This document shows positions 33,440 through 45,574 of a stretch of 64,000 bases of DNA, piece after piece. Every line of letters begins with the position of its first letter. Positions within the stretch are counted from its first letter, which is position 1. The notes under the pieces are model-generated. The model was given only the letters and a program-made list of their open reading frames with translations, did not search any database and was not told the DNA's origin. Origin of the DNA: Bactrocera neohumeralis (Eukaryota; Arthropoda; Insecta; Diptera; Tephritidae); assembly GCF_024586455.1 (NCBI RefSeq), contig NC_065920.1, forward strand, positions 14,222,144 through 14,286,143, read 5' to 3'. Made by a program: the position numbers and the translations under genes.

Positions 33440-34440
33440 ACTTAAAAACTGATGCCTCTAAAAACACCCTTTATATATGAATAACATTTCAGTGCACTAC
33501 TAGATAATATGCAGCATTTTCCAATATAATTTCACCATGCAATTTACATCAAACTGAACGCTATCGACCGATTGCCTTTTGGAGTATACACCTGACTTCA
33601 GTTAAATATTATATTTGTACTCAAAGTAATAGCAATTAATATGCCGCTTGTGCTGTGCATACATGAACTGCAATTTTACACAAAATTTGTTTGCTCCGCA
33701 CAAATATTGCACAGAGGCTTTATTTGTTGCAACCCAAATAAGCACGTGCATGTATAAATACAGGCAGCTGAATTATCAGTTTCAATGGCTTGCTGTGCAG
33801 TTTGAGCAACAGCTAATGAACACACGTAAGTGCCGCATGCTGCCAGAGTTATTCACTACTTTCCACATATGGCTTTGTAAATATTTGCAAAAGCACAACT
33901 GCTGCCATGACAGTGAAAAGTTTGCGGTTTTATATTTCAGCCTCAAATTACGTAAGCGTGCATTAATTTATAATAATATGACACCTGCTAAACATAGCAC
34001 AAATTGTACGGTTTAATTTTGAAAGTATTTGCTTAAATGTTTCCTTTGGTTGGGGAAATATTTGTAAAATTATTTAAAACTGTATAAATTAGAATTGCAA
34101 TTGTAAACAGTTGGTATGCGTTAGTTTACATTGTCTGTTACGAGTGGTAACTATGCGATGGTTATAACATATGTATTTGAGAATATGTTTAATTAGCTAC
34201 GTGGGAATACATGGCGTATACGTAACATTGTCGAACATTTATTTTAGCTAATGAAATATAATCATTAAGATATCATACTTCAATGTTATTGAATACAATA
34301 TTTAAATTAAAAGTTTTGTTTACAGACAGTATATGGATCTACATGTATTTACGAGCATCTATAATTTTAGACCTGTTTCCAGCAGCCGCAGCTAACTTAA
34401 CCAACATACAAGGTAGGAAGTAAATGACATTTATTATTAT
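33440..34440. other. AT-rich stretch, one 122-codon frame, no gene called
   Basis: The frame at 33648-34016 is the longest here. It is rich in cysteine and aromatic residues with no domain I know. Its codon use follows the local AT-rich DNA, so I regard it as chance. Confidence 0.4.
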
Positions 34441-34444
34441 TATT

Positions 34445-34692
34445 ATAAACTGGACAAGGAATATTAAGTTTGCCATGAATTTGTAACAGAAGACCTCATG
34501 AAGCAAGGAAATGCCCTATAAAGTATATATATATAAATGATGGGCGTGACGAGTCGTGTCTATCTAACCATGTCTCAGTTTTAGAGATATCGGTCAAAAT
34601 TTGTTTACACGTCCTAACGTTACTAAGAAGCTGCTAAGAAGAAGAGCAAAGAACCACCGATGTTGGACCACTATAAGATATAGCGGTCACTT
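34445..34692 (+). mobile_element. DINE-1-like Helitron, family 1, 5' fragment
   Basis: It reads a worn ACTGGACAAGGAATATTAAG (family ACCCTGAACAGGGTATATTAAG), then GTTTGCCATGAATTTGTAAC, CCCTATAAAGTATATATATA and CTAACCATGTC. One segment follows, ending TATAGCGGTCACT, where another sequence takes over. Confidence 0.7.
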
Positions 34693-34960
34693 TTTCGAGG
34701 AGAAGGGTTGGAAAATGCCTTCCGCATCATCAGAGCTGTCCTCACAGCAAGGATATGTACCGCTTGCAAGTCACTAAAGCCCCTTCTCTAAAGAATCGTC
34801 CTCCACGCTGGAACCGCATTTGCATTACTTCAAGTTGGCATTTCATTTCTCTCATCAAGAGATTTACATCAGTGCACCTGCGTCCAGGTTCCGCGTTTAT
34901 CGGCGTAGGGAAATTGCTGCGTCTTTCTGGATAATACCCCAGTTTTTCGCTCTCACGAAA
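34693..34960 (+). pseudogene. Possible non-LTR retrotransposon scrap
   Basis: This is a less AT-rich segment with the frames L-K-N-R-P-P-R-W-N-R and, shifted, H-L-H-Y-F-K-L ... F-R-V-Y-R-R-R-E-I-A-A-S. It recalls the linker before the RT domain of R1/LOA-type ORF2 proteins (P-P-W-W-N-x-x-L ... Y-x-x-x-x-R-x-Y-x-x-x-I). The match is weak. It begins exactly where the Helitron-like fragment stops. Confidence 0.3.
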
Positions 34961-35246
34961 CCAATAAATATGTCGATATTTATTGACATCGCCCTTATTT
35001 AAAGAATGTGTATTCTGCGTCGTCTTTAGGCATGATGGCTATTCGACTTTACCCATTCTATGAATGTACTTTTGGGATAGCATCTGTGTTGTGTAGAAGT
35101 CCAAACTTCTTCAAATTTGCAATTTGTTTATAAGTTTAAATCTCTTATAAGTCTGACCGTCCATCTGCCGCGACTCTCATTCTCCCATCTTCGATGTCAT
35201 GCAGGTATCGTGTCTTTCTTTATTCGATCAATTGCGCTCTTGTTAT

Positions 35247-36635
35247 TATACTCTTGCAACCAATTGCTACAGAGTATTATAGTTTTGTTCACCTAACGGT
35301 TGTACGTATCACCTAGAACTAAGCGAGATAGATATAGGGTTATATACATATAAATGATCATGATGACGGGAAAACTTGAAATTCGGTTGACTGTCTGTCT
35401 GTCCGTCCGGGCAAGCTGTAACTTGAGTAAAAATTGAGATATCTCGTTGAAACTTGGGACGCAGGTTTCTTAGTACAAAAAAGTTCGAGTTTGGGCGTAT
35501 TCGGACCACTGCCACGCCCACAAATCGCAATTAACCGCAAACTTAAAAAGTGCCATAACTAAGCACTAAGTTAAGATATAAAGCTGTCATTTGGTACAGA
35601 GGTTCACAGTAGCAAGGGGCACCTGTGGAAAAAATTTTTTGAAAAATTGGTCGTGGCCCCGCCCTCTAACAAGTTTAATGTTCATGTCTCTTAAACCACT
35701 TAAACTACAATAACCACATTTTCTGAGCTGAAACCTTATAAGAACTTCTACCGATAATGTGAAATTGGATGAAATCGGAGGATTACGCCCCATATAACGG
35801 TACTGTTAAAAATTACTAAAAGAGCGATAAATCAATAACTAAACGCGACAGATACATTAAATTTTATCACCGAGATGAGAACCGGTAAGAAAATTTGGCG
35901 ATGGGCGTGGCATCGCCCACTTTTTGTGAAACCCCATATCTCGGCACCCGTCCAAACCGATTTCGACAAAATTTGGTATCTAGCATTTCCTTGATATTCT
36001 TATATTCCATTGTAAAAATGGATGAAATCGGGCAACAACAACGCCTACCGCCCATATAGCAAAATTTTAAATTTCGCTTGATTCATTCAGTTCCCAGTAC
36101 GCAAATCAAGTAGCGTTTAATATAACGCGATAAGACTTTGCACGAAAAATGTCTTTAGTGTGTGCCACCTTATGACCAAAAATTGTTGAAATCCAATAAA
36201 AACTGTTCAAGCCCCTAGGTACCGAGTATATCGACCCCGGTACCTATAGTTGACTCTTGATCGAAAATGTCGGTCAATGTGTGATATATGTATATAACTG
36301 AAATTAAGGGATAATCCTGCCATTATAACGGTATGTCTGTATGTCAAACATAATATAAAGATTTTCGAAATTCGGGGTGACTGTATCCTCCAATATGTGA
36401 GTTATCGAAATGAAAATAAGAGAGTGTGTTTTATTTATAACAGTGTAAGATAGATAAATTTGAGCGAAAACTTGGCCTAGCCCCTATATAACTAGTATCA
36501 GCATTTTCGAACATCCGACTGACTTTACTTCATATGATTGGTTTTACACCTTATAGTATTTCCCTGGCTTTGATTCTTGCGAGTTGCAAGAGTATAAAAT
36601 GTTTGGTTGCACCCGAACTCAGCGCTTCCTTACTT
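35247..36635 (+). mobile_element. DINE-1-like Helitron, family 2, near full-length reference copy
   Basis: It starts TATACTCTTGCAAC at 35247. The exact inverse GTTGCAAGAGTATA lies at 36583-36596, then the hairpin GTTTGG-TTGCA-CCCGAAC and CTTCCTTACTT at the end. The core is GACTGTCTGTCTGTCCGTCC, followed by AAGCTGTAACTTGAGTAAAA. The body has repeated phrases GCCACGCCCAC, GGGCGTGGC and CAATAACTAAACGCG, and is about 1.39 kb. There are no long reading frames. Subterminal inverted repeat and 3' hairpin match DINE-1-type Helitrons, and the overall sequence differs from family 1. Confidence 0.85.
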
Positions 36636-36639
36636 ATTT

Positions 36640-38540
36640 TTGTCTGCTTTCTTTAACTCACACAGCTTTTTCTTTCGTGCGAAGAAGGAAAATTGGAGCA
36701 TTACCATTTTTGACTAATATTTCCTCACCTGAGACAGTTCGGTAGGCTGCTGCAACTCTGAGAATTGTTTTGCGCTGCACTTTGGCCATTACCTAACGCC
36801 GATTTTCCTTTTTGGGCTTTTTGCTTTTACTATACTAATAAATTCAACTACTTTCTCACTGCTTTTGTATTTGTTCAGATAAAATAAATAAAAGCAAGAC
36901 TGAAGTGCGCTTCTGTATTTAAAAAATGTAAATCTAAATATAATTATCTGCTTGAGTGCTGATTCAAAAGTTCTCGGAAGTTTCTATCTCAAATATCAAA
37001 GAATAAATGCCAGTCTACACATTCACAAGTCGTCAGCGTCAACGTGTTTCGCAAGCGCAAAGCTCAGATGACACAAGTTTAGTGAAGATTAATAATAAAC
37101 ATACCCAACGGAGGCCATGCCGCCCCCATAAACTCAATAATATACATATACACACACAACAAGAATGGATGGAAAAATTAAACAGTGGCGTCATGCTGTT
37201 GACGCACAAAAGTAGGCAACAAAATTGTGAATGGAATAAAGCAGCGGAAGGGAAGCAAGGGGCCGAGCGTCATAATGCGGTTGACATAAAAGTAACAAAG
37301 AAATAAATTAAAATAAAAAGAAGACGACGAGCTGCTACTAAAAGTAAATTCAGCGGCTACCAAAATACCGTAAAAAACTGAGCGGCATTGTGCTCTAACT
37401 TGTGAGGCAGATTTATTTTGTCCGCTAAAATTATGGAAATTCAACGCGCCCTCATATCAGAGTTTATTTCCAATTTAAAATTCCGGCTGTAAGCGCAAAC
37501 ATATACAAGTATATTTGTATATGCATATGTTGGTAGCTTATAATTTAGATATTTGTTTTAGATTTAAATATAAATAGATTTTTCACATGGGAGTTGTTGT
37601 GCTCAATTTTGATATTTCCATTATGGGCAGCCATTTATGGACGCGCCGAACTGCCAAACACATATAAAATGTATTCAACGGCTTATAAATAAATAATTAA
37701 TATGTGAATGCAAATTTATACGCGGGAGTGTGGTGAAATTCACAGACTGGCTAGTATAAATAATGGAATAATATTTTCTTTCAGTTCGTAGATATTATAA
37801 ATAGTTGCTTTGAATATTTTTAAAGCTTTATACCTCATAAATAAGTATGTACATATTTCTTTGTGGAAATTGTTTTATCTACACCAGGGATAGACATGAT
37901 CTTTTTTGAAAGCAGAAACAATTAACTCAGATTAAAAGGCATAGGAGTCGACACATAAAACTGAAAGGATTTGCAGCGATCTAATTTCGGGAAGAGGAAG
38001 CAGAGGGTAAAGTTGAGTTTTTATGGGTAACAAACGGTATATCTCGCTTTCCAGCCAAACTACGGGCTCCATAGAAAAAAGTTGTAGAACAAAGATGAAG
38101 TAATGAAAAAAATTACAACACTCGCGAAATCTCTACTTTCTGTTGGTATAAAAAATATGTCCCATACTAAACTATTTTTCATCTACATTATTCTTTGTAA
38201 AAAAAAATTCTTAGCTGTATCTTCCGATCGGAAGTCGACTGGGCAATGGATGTCGCTGCTTACAAAGTCATGATTTCAAGCTGGCTTTGAGCAGAGTCAT
38301 TACTTTGCAGGCAGGGGTCCTTGTGAACACTGACGTTTTCTCCCAATCCTCATATGGGATTACTTTATATGCATCCTCTTAAGTAGGTAAATGTGTAATA
38401 CAGCGGCCATTGCTAATAAGGCGGTAGGAATAAAACGCCAGAGGTAGAGACAAACATTGGGAAACCAACGGATTGTCTCTGGACAGAAGCATGGTAAAGA
38501 TAATCAAAACCCGACGGAACGATCTATAAAACTGCAAAAG
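36640..38540. other. AT-rich stretch, no gene seen
   Basis: The frame 37007-37306 (99 codons, rich in Q, K and H) has no domain. A less AT-rich island at 38220-38360 reads E-D-A-Y-K-V-I-P-Y-E-D-W-E-K-T on the minus strand, but stops follow at once and I cannot place it. Confidence 0.4.
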
Positions 38541-38549
38541 TCATACGTA

Positions 38550-39657
38550 TCTGTCTTTCAATTAAATATCTCCCATATTGACTGATATTTTCGGCCAAAA
38601 GTCAATTATACGCTCTGGGGTCCACATATTCGGTACCTAGGGGATTGAACAGTTTTTGCTCCATTTATACAATTTGCGATCATAAGGTGGCATACTTCAA
38701 CGGCATTATTTTTGCAAAGTTGCATCCCGTTTTATGAATTGCTTCTTGATGTTTATGCAGGTAAGTGAAAGAAACTAGTGGAATTTAAATTGAGTTATAA
38801 GAAAGCAGGCACGGCTGTAATCCGATTTCGCCCAGATTCACACTGTGCCGTAGGAATGTGAGAAAAATGCTATGTACTAAGTTTAGTAGAAATCGGTGGA
38901 GCGGATCTCTAAATATATGATTTCACAGAAAAGTGGGCGGTGCCTGCCCAAAGTCCAATTTTGACCTGGCTTTAATAAAGTCCTCTCAAGCCATCTTGGT
39001 GGTGAAATTGAATGTCTCAGGCGTATTAAGTTATTGATTTATCGCGCTTTTCGTAATTTTTAACAGTACCGTTATATGAGGGGTGAGCGAAGTTATCATC
39101 CGAATTCGTCCATTTTGACAATGTTGCTAGATTGTATGATATTTGCGCGAGGTGAATTTGGTTACTGTAGCTTAAGTGCTATAGGAAATATATACATTAA
39201 ACCTATTAAAAAGCGATGCCACGCCCACTTTTTTAAAATTTTTTACATCGGGTGTCCCTTGCTGCCATGACCTCCTGCACCAAATTACAGTTTTTTGTCT
39301 TATTTTAATTCTTAGTTATAGCACTTTATACATTTTCGGTTAATGGTGTTATGTGGACGTGGCAGTGGCCCGATTACGCCCATCTACGAACACTTCCTTT
39401 TTTGTGTATTAAAGAGCCCGCGTATCAATTTCATCGAAATATCTTAATTTTTACTCAAGTTACAGCTTGAACGGACGAATGTACGGTTAGACAGACAGAC
39501 AGTCACCCAGATTTCAAATTGTTTCTTCATCCTGATCATTTATATACTATATATATGTATAGTACCCTATATCTATCTCGCTTAGTTTTATGTGATACGT
39601 ACAATCGTTAGGTGACAAAAACGATTATACTCTGTAGCGACATGTCGCAAGAGTATA
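38550..39657 (-). mobile_element. DINE-1-like Helitron, family 2, 3'-truncated copy
   Basis: On the minus strand it starts TATACTCTTGCGAC at 39657. Then come ACAGAGTATAATCG, GATTGTACGTATCACATAAA, AACTAAGCGAGATAGATATA and a GACTGTCTGTCTGTC core. It extends to the segment with CCTAGGTACCGAATATGTGG near 38630. It stops before the inverted subterminal repeat and hairpin. It lies 160 bp from the left arm of the foldback unit. Confidence 0.85.
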
Positions 39658-39814
39658 AAAATATATTAATGTAATAATAAAAATTTGTGTGTTTTCGTTT
39701 ATATAGAGATGCATATACTATAAAGTTATCTGGATTTTTTAAAGAAGTTAAATAGCTATAACCCGCTTCATATAACGTGACGTGCCATGTACTTAACTGA
39801 TAAAAGTAAAAATT

Positions 39815-40222
39815 TATATTATATTGCGAGTCATTATTTTAACATTACTAAGTACTTAAAATATGTTCATATTCGTAGATAATTAAATTTGACAGTACCT
39901 CAATTTGTCAGGAATGAAATAGTGTCAAATCGACGACTGCACTACTTTCAACAATCACTTGATTCAACACCACTATTCATATTTAATGCATTTGCGAATA
40001 CAAAAAATATTCTGCTACAAAGCCAACATGCATCAGAACAAAAACACTTTATTTCTCGCCCTTCACTCATACACTCTTAGCTTATCACATTTGATATTAA
40101 AAGAGAGTTTTCTTCTATTCTCCACCTAATTAGCAGTTATATCGAAAGCACAGAGAGCGTACTGCGCACTCCGCTCACACGAGACAGCATGCGCTCTCTC
40201 TGCAGTCTGTAGTGTAACCAAC
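39815..40222. repeat. Left arm of foldback unit, copy 2
   Basis: It is the reverse complement of 41119-41535. Shared phrases, read on the minus strand of this arm, are ACACTACAGACTGCAGAGAG, GCATGCTGTCTCGTGTGAGC, GTGCGCAGTACGCTCTCTG, CTTTCGATATAACTGC, ATCAAATGTGATAAGC and TTAGTAATGTTAAAATAA. Arms are about 410 bp and differ by scattered substitutions. Each arm contains its own shorter inverted repeat (CAGAGAGAGCGCATGCTG with CAGTACGCTCTCTG), able to fold locally. Confidence 0.8.
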
Positions 40223-41118
40223 AAAAAAGCAGCTGCATCAAGGACAACTAGAGCAATAGATTATCACCTTTGATAGCAGAAGAGAGTTTTTCGTTCGCTC
40301 CCACGCACTTCTCCGTAATATCGAAAACACGAACTGCATGCTCGAAAGCGCATGCAATCTGAGCTGCGCATTAAGTCTGCAACGGCGCAATATATTGACA
40401 TGATGGCGTCTAACACAAATCATTATAAATATTAAATAGTAAAATATAATATCGTCGCTTAAATATATGTTATGGAAAAATGAAAGTGTGAAAAGTGTTT
40501 AAACGAATTGTGAAAAAAAATTAATGCGGGCGTTTTTTTTTTCTATGTTAGTAGTTCGAAACATAAGTGAGTGTAATTATTCGGTAAAGTTATGGCAATT
40601 CAATCGCAGCAGAAGAAAATTATCTACAATAAAGTGAGTGCTTTATAGAAAGCATTTAAATTATTAGTGCGTGCGTTCGATTTCAAGTGTGTATTTCGGT
40701 TGTGAAAGAATATGTGTTGCAAATAAGTGGGTTGAGTCGGCGCGTGGGAAAGTGTGAAAAGTGTGCGGGTGAGAAAAGAAGCTGCAAACTTCAAGGCAAT
40801 GGTAGGCTGCTCTAAAATGGAAACGTCCCAAGTAAGTGAAAATAGCACTATATGTGTATTTATTTAGAAGTTACTGTGTTTTTTTTTAAATAAATATAAT
40901 AAATAAATATATACAATAAATATACATACATATATATAATACAAAATGCAGTTCTTAGTTGAGTTAATGATTGCCAATACGTAAATATGTATTTTTATGA
41001 ATGGCCTTGAAATTACTTAATTATGCGAGAAATGTTCGAAAAATCGTATCAAATATACAGCAACAACAAGACATAAATGCATTTGCAAATATGCGCAAAA
41101 ACAATTTATATAGTTGTT
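40223..41118 (+). other. Centre of foldback unit, copy 2: promoter/leader/first-exon-like sequence
   Basis: The same DNA occurs at 7180-8120. It contains a long ATG-poor leader (GTGTGAAAAGTG phrases), then at 40800 an ATG opening MVGCSKMETSQ, directly followed by GTAAGTG. AT-rich intron-like sequence follows. The ATG, the eleven codons and the donor are kept in both copies. No transposase or other exon lies before the right arm. It may be the 5' end of a captured host gene or of the element's own lost gene. Confidence 0.45.
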
Positions 41119-41610
41119 GTTTTGGTGACACTACAGACTGCAGAGAGAGCCCATGCTGTCTCGTTGAACTGAGTGCGCAGTATGCTCTCTGTGCTTTCGA
41201 TGTAACTGCTAATTAGGTGGAGAATAGAAGAAAACTCTTTTTTAAAATCAAATGTGATAAGCTAAGAGTGCATGAGTGAAGGTTGAGACACAAAGTGTTT
41301 CTGTTATGATGCGTGTGCGCTTTACAGGATATTTTTTGCATTTCAGAGTGTGTATTCGCAAATGCATTAAATATGAATAGTGGTGTTTAACCAAGGGATT
41401 GTTGAAAGTAGTGCAAAGGAATTGTAATATTCGAGCTTAAATTGAAAAAATGGGGGTATTATAAAATTTATTTATCTATAAACATTAACATATTTTAAAT
41501 TCTAATAATGTTAAAATAACAACTCGCAACATAGTATACAGTTATGGAGAGAAAACTAGCACACTTTCATAATAAACTATTCAACTCAGTTTTGAGTGCG
41601 TCTCTACATA
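41119..41610. repeat. Right arm of foldback unit, copy 2, plus Tc1-like end
   Basis: 41119-41535 is the inverse of the left arm. After TA at 41537-41538, the sequence CAGTTATGGAGAGAAAACTA ... TCTCTACATA (41539-41610) matches 8597-8679 of copy 1 and resembles a Tc1-like terminus. The match between the two copies stops at the same TACATA on both. Confidence 0.75.
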
Positions 41611-41614
41611 CAGA

Positions 41615-42065
41615 ATTCATAATTTTGTAGTTGCCAAGTCAAAGGTTTTTTCTTCACAGAGTGTCAGCTATGATGGAAATACTGAATAACTTTTAACTTT
41701 TGGGGGGAGAACTGCGAATCTGCCCCCGTGTGCAGCATTACAACAGAAAATAGATAAGAAGTGTTTTGCATGACATGCCCACAGAGACTGTATCAGCGAG
41801 TTGGCGCGAAGAAAGTTTGTTTCTCAAAAATTAAAAAAAAAACCAACAATGGATACCCTGAAGACGACGCTGATACTTTTGATGTAAAACTTTTAAAATG
41901 TGTGTAAATGAATGAACTTAATTTGGGAAAGAGTAAGCTGATTGTCGAATACCACTATTTTCAAAAAATTCGATTGATGCTTAACGAATCCAGATATATA
42001 TTTTATTATGCTTTTCAAAATGATTTTTTAAATTTTTTCTCTGTTTTAAATCATATCACTTTTTG
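41615..42065. other. AT-rich stretch, no gene seen
   Basis: A G/C-run pair (GGGGGGAGA ... GCCCCC at 41702-41727) recalls hAT ends, but no transposase sequence is next to it. Confidence 0.4.
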
Positions 42066-42068
42066 ATT

Positions 42069-42670
42069 TTAAGGGATCGTTTCAGTGTGACCCACCGAAA
42101 AATCAGCGATTTTCGTAATTTTTTTTAAATGTTGAAAGTAGCTAACCGATTTTTTTTAATAAATAATACATTTATGGCGAATACAAAATAGTTTTTTTTT
42201 ATGTTTATTTATCGAGTGTATAATAGCTAAATAAATTGTTGAAATGAGACGTAAAAAAATGAAAGTTTCTGCACGTTATCCACGATTGCGGTCGCAATTT
42301 TGGTCTAAAACAAAAACTTCAAATAGATTATAAATCTGTAGAAAAGTTGCTATCTCGCTTTGGAAGATTTTATTTTTTTGAAACTTGACAAAATGGCGGC
42401 GGTTTGAACATAAAGTATCGAATTTGGCCCTCTCTTTCGACAGTTTTTCGTAAAAAAAAAATAGGAACATTTCAAAAATAAATAAATAAAAGCTTCCATA
42501 GCGCGATAGCAAATGTTCTCAACAAATCGGAACTAGATATCTTCGAAACTCCTTCTTTGAGAGTGGAAATCGGTTTGAAAAACATCATCCTGAGAACAGC
42601 GCGTTTAAAGATTGGAGTCGCTGTGTTCAATTTCTCAAAAATTGAACACTGAGCTGTTGAGGTGCATATT
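42069..42670. mobile_element. Decayed relative of the TTAA-type MITE at 54186-54912
   Basis: It begins TTAAGGGATCGTTTCAGTGT then GACCCACCGAAAAATCAGCG, compared with TTAAGGGGCTATACCAGTGT at 54186. The GCGATTTTCGT-AATTTTTTTTAAA run follows in both, and AGCGCGTTTAAAGATT matches AACGCGTTTAAAGTTT. No right terminal repeat is visible, so the 3' boundary is approximate. Confidence 0.5.
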
Positions 42671-42699
42671 TTCCTCAATGGTTACAGACTATTTTCTAT

Positions 42700-43290
42700 T
42701 TAAATTGTGAAACAATATGACATAGATATTTTAGTATCGACATAAGTTAAACTGCAGTATGCTCTTAGAACTTCCAATCCCAATTGGTCAGCCTATTAAA
42801 ATAATGTTGTATTCTTTCTAAGCAACTATTCTCCACTTGAAAGTTAAGTCTCACCTGACAGCTTCTAGCTAACACTATATAGCCTTTCCTTCAGATTCAC
42901 AAAGTAATGCTCTTGTATGGGACATTTGTTCTGTAGTTGTCATGCTTATTTTTATTTCTGTGTAAACAAGCGTTGCCATGTGACACCAACTTTCAAAGAT
43001 AAGAAGATGACATTGTCTTACTTTACGTCGAAATAAGACATATATTTATATTTTTTCATAAGAACATTTCTATGTTTATCATTTATATTTAGAAAATGAA
43101 CTCTAATTTGGTAAACTAAAATAGAGAGAGAGAAAATGAGAGAGATTTTATGTTTTTCGACTACTGTCAGTTCCTTTTCTCTCTCGCTGCAATACCAAGT
43201 ATGTAGAAAACCTAGTATGTAGAGAAACGTGACGTCAAAGCATGAGTCATTATATAAACATTTAGTTTAAAAGGAATTACTTCTTTTTAT
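42700..43290. other. AT-rich stretch, no gene seen
   Basis: A GA-rich tract lies at 43122-43146. No recognisable element. Confidence 0.45.
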
Positions 43291-43297
43291 AACATGT

Positions 43298-43375
43298 ACA
43301 GGTTACAATACGTTACGCCATGAGGTTTGTAACACTCAAAAGGAAACGTTAGAGATTATATAGAATACTACTATG
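43298..43375 (+). mobile_element. DINE-1-like Helitron, family 1, 5' scrap
   Basis: TACAGGTTACAATACGTTACGCCATGAGGTTTGTAACACTCAAAAG ... AGAGATTATATAGAATAC resembles the first 80 bp of family 1. It ends where the sequence leading into mariner copy B begins. Confidence 0.5.
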
Positions 43376-43394
43376 AGCAAAACATTGTACATAT

Positions 43395-44300
43395 TTTAAT
43401 ATCTTAATTAATTCTTCAAATCTATGTCGTATCCCTAAACCTAATCCCACTTGGCCCCAAAACTCGTGTGCCAATTATTTTCCAATCCTCGAAACAGTGG
43501 TTAAAGCCAATTTCCGGAATAGCCTTCAATGCGCGTAGCAATTAAAATGGTTTCTTCGGAGCGGTCGTTTTGAGTTTGCTGAATAGCTAGAAGTCGCATA
43601 GAGCTAAATCGGTGGTTGTGACACAATATTGGTTAAAAAATTGGCGAAAAACTCGCGAAGAATCAATGCAATACAGGACGGTGCATTATCGTGATGAAAA
43701 AACCAAGATTTGCCGACCCATAGTTCCGACTTTTTTTTTAAGAATAGCTTTGCGAAAACGAAGCATACCTCTTCAAAAATATTATTTTTGACTGTTTGGC
43801 CGGTCGCAAGGAATTCGGAGTGCACCACACCTTGATAATCAAATAAAATTGTTCACATGACCTTAATTTTTGACCTACTTGCCGTGGTTTTTTCGGCTTC
43901 GGCTCAACTTTGTCACGATATTTGGTCAATTTAGTCGTCTGTTTCCGTGTCACAAGCATAGATCCACAGCTCATCGCCAGTGGCATCCTTGTAGCCGGAG
44001 AGCATTGTTTCTCAGAAGTTTACGCGACGCTGTTTTTCGAAAAAATTTAGTGATTTTGGTAACTTTTCTTAAGCCCAAATGATCTTTCAAAATGGTTTTC
44101 ACTGATCCTTCCGATATTCAAACGATGCCAGTAAGATCTCCGACTGTTAATCGTCGATTTTCAAGCACCAATTCTTTTATTTTATCAACGTCTTGATCAT
44201 CAGTTGCCCTAAACATAGTTGGTCGTCAATGCGTTCTCGACTCTCTTTGAATAATTTGTATCAGTCAAACACACTTTTTCGTGTTTTTGATATTAAGATC
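43395..44300 (-). pseudogene. Mariner transposase, copy B
   Basis: This is the most complete of three copies. Minus-strand frames read E-S-R-E-R-I-D-D-Q (about 44270) and I-K-E-L-V-L-E-N-R-R-L-T-V-G-D-L-T-G-I (helix-turn-helix, about 44160). Then A-T-G-D-E-L-W-I-Y-A (first aspartate kept), F-D-Y-Q-G-V-V-H-S-E-F-L-A-T-G-Q-T-V and W-F-F-H-H-D-N-A-P-S (second aspartate kept). Last is D-L-A-L-C-D-F*LFSKLK (third aspartate region, followed by a stop). The C-terminal end near 43400-43550 is heavily worn. Catalytic residues survive but shifts and stops kill it. A family-1 Helitron scrap adjoins its 3' end. Confidence 0.85.
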
Positions 44301-44344
44301 TTATATTTGGGCGACAGATTGCTTTCAGAGTTTTTGAATTGACC

Positions 44345-45570
44345 ATTTTGAGGAGACACACACAAACATTTCGTAATTTATTCATATCAGCAAAGTACTT
44401 TGTATATAAAAAAGTTTTTTTTTTTGTTAACTCATCATCGTTATCAGCGTTTATCGTTAAATATTGGATTTGTTTCGCATTTTTCCGGCGGCTTTACATT
44501 ATAATTCATCACCGTTATCAGCTTGTACAAAGCGAATTCATCATGAATGCATGCATGATTGATAGACGATGTAATGAGAAAACTTTTCAAATAAAACCGA
44601 CAACAAAGAGTGAGGGATTTAATCAATGGCCGAATTAAGCTGATTTTGTGAACACAATCAGGGGATAATAAACAGCGTAAAATATTAATTTGAACGCAAA
44701 ATTTGTAAAACAACAACAAGAATGTACTATATATTAGCAAACAATTTTTTTGTAAATTTTTAATGCGCTTTGAAATTAGTGTTTAAAAGAAATCACAAAA
44801 TTATTTGCGCTTTTTTACCACAAAAAATTTATTTAGTCTAGCAATCACAAAAAAGCGCCTGCTAATCCGCTTAAGCCGGAACAAGCTGGTGTTTACACAA
44901 GCCGAAATGCTTCGCATCATTTGTCAGGTGCAAACTAAGTCCAAAGTTTCAACAATTTGTAGTTTTTCATGCAACTTTAACTAACACATTTGTACAGTGT
45001 TGGAAAAATTAATGAAAGTGAAAGCATTGGATGTTGCTACCAAAAGGATTTCATGACACATGACAGCAAGGGAGACCTGCAGGAGCAAACGTTTCAAGCT
45101 TTGGACATATCCGTATATATGCGAACAGGAAAACTAGTTTTAGAATAACTTAGGACTGACTAAAAACCCAAAGCCAACAAGTCTGCCGATTTCGCTAGAG
45201 ATTGTTGCAACTATTTACTTGCACTGCCGGAACTTTTCCATTAAGCTAGCACTTTTCAGATTTCAACCTTCTGCTTCTGAACTAATATTTTTCCTACCCG
45301 GTTTAAAGTCGCAGCGCAGGCGAAGTTTGAGCGATATGTAGGTATGTTTATGCTTGTGTACAAACTGTCCAGAAGCATGCAACAGAATACTGAGAAACAG
45401 CAGTTATGCTTTCCACACACCCATGAAGCATGGTCAAAGGAAGCTGCAAAAACAGCAGGTGAAATTTGGCGACAGCAACTTTTCTAAGGTAACACCTTGT
45501 TTGGGATGTGTGTATGTATACTATACATACATATGCATACTGTATTTAACACAACTTTTTCTTCCAGTTA
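44345..45570. other. AT-rich stretch, no gene seen
   Basis: Opposing frames at 44339-44638 and 44444-44740 overlap and lack domains. A near-repeat of TCATCA-CGTTATCAGC occurs at 44431 and 44506. No element recognised. Confidence 0.4.
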
Positions 45571-45574
45571 CAAA

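Noticed and set aside
33648..34016. 122-codon frame as a secreted cysteine-rich protein
   Set aside because: No signal peptide, no cysteine spacing of a known family, and composition follows the local DNA.
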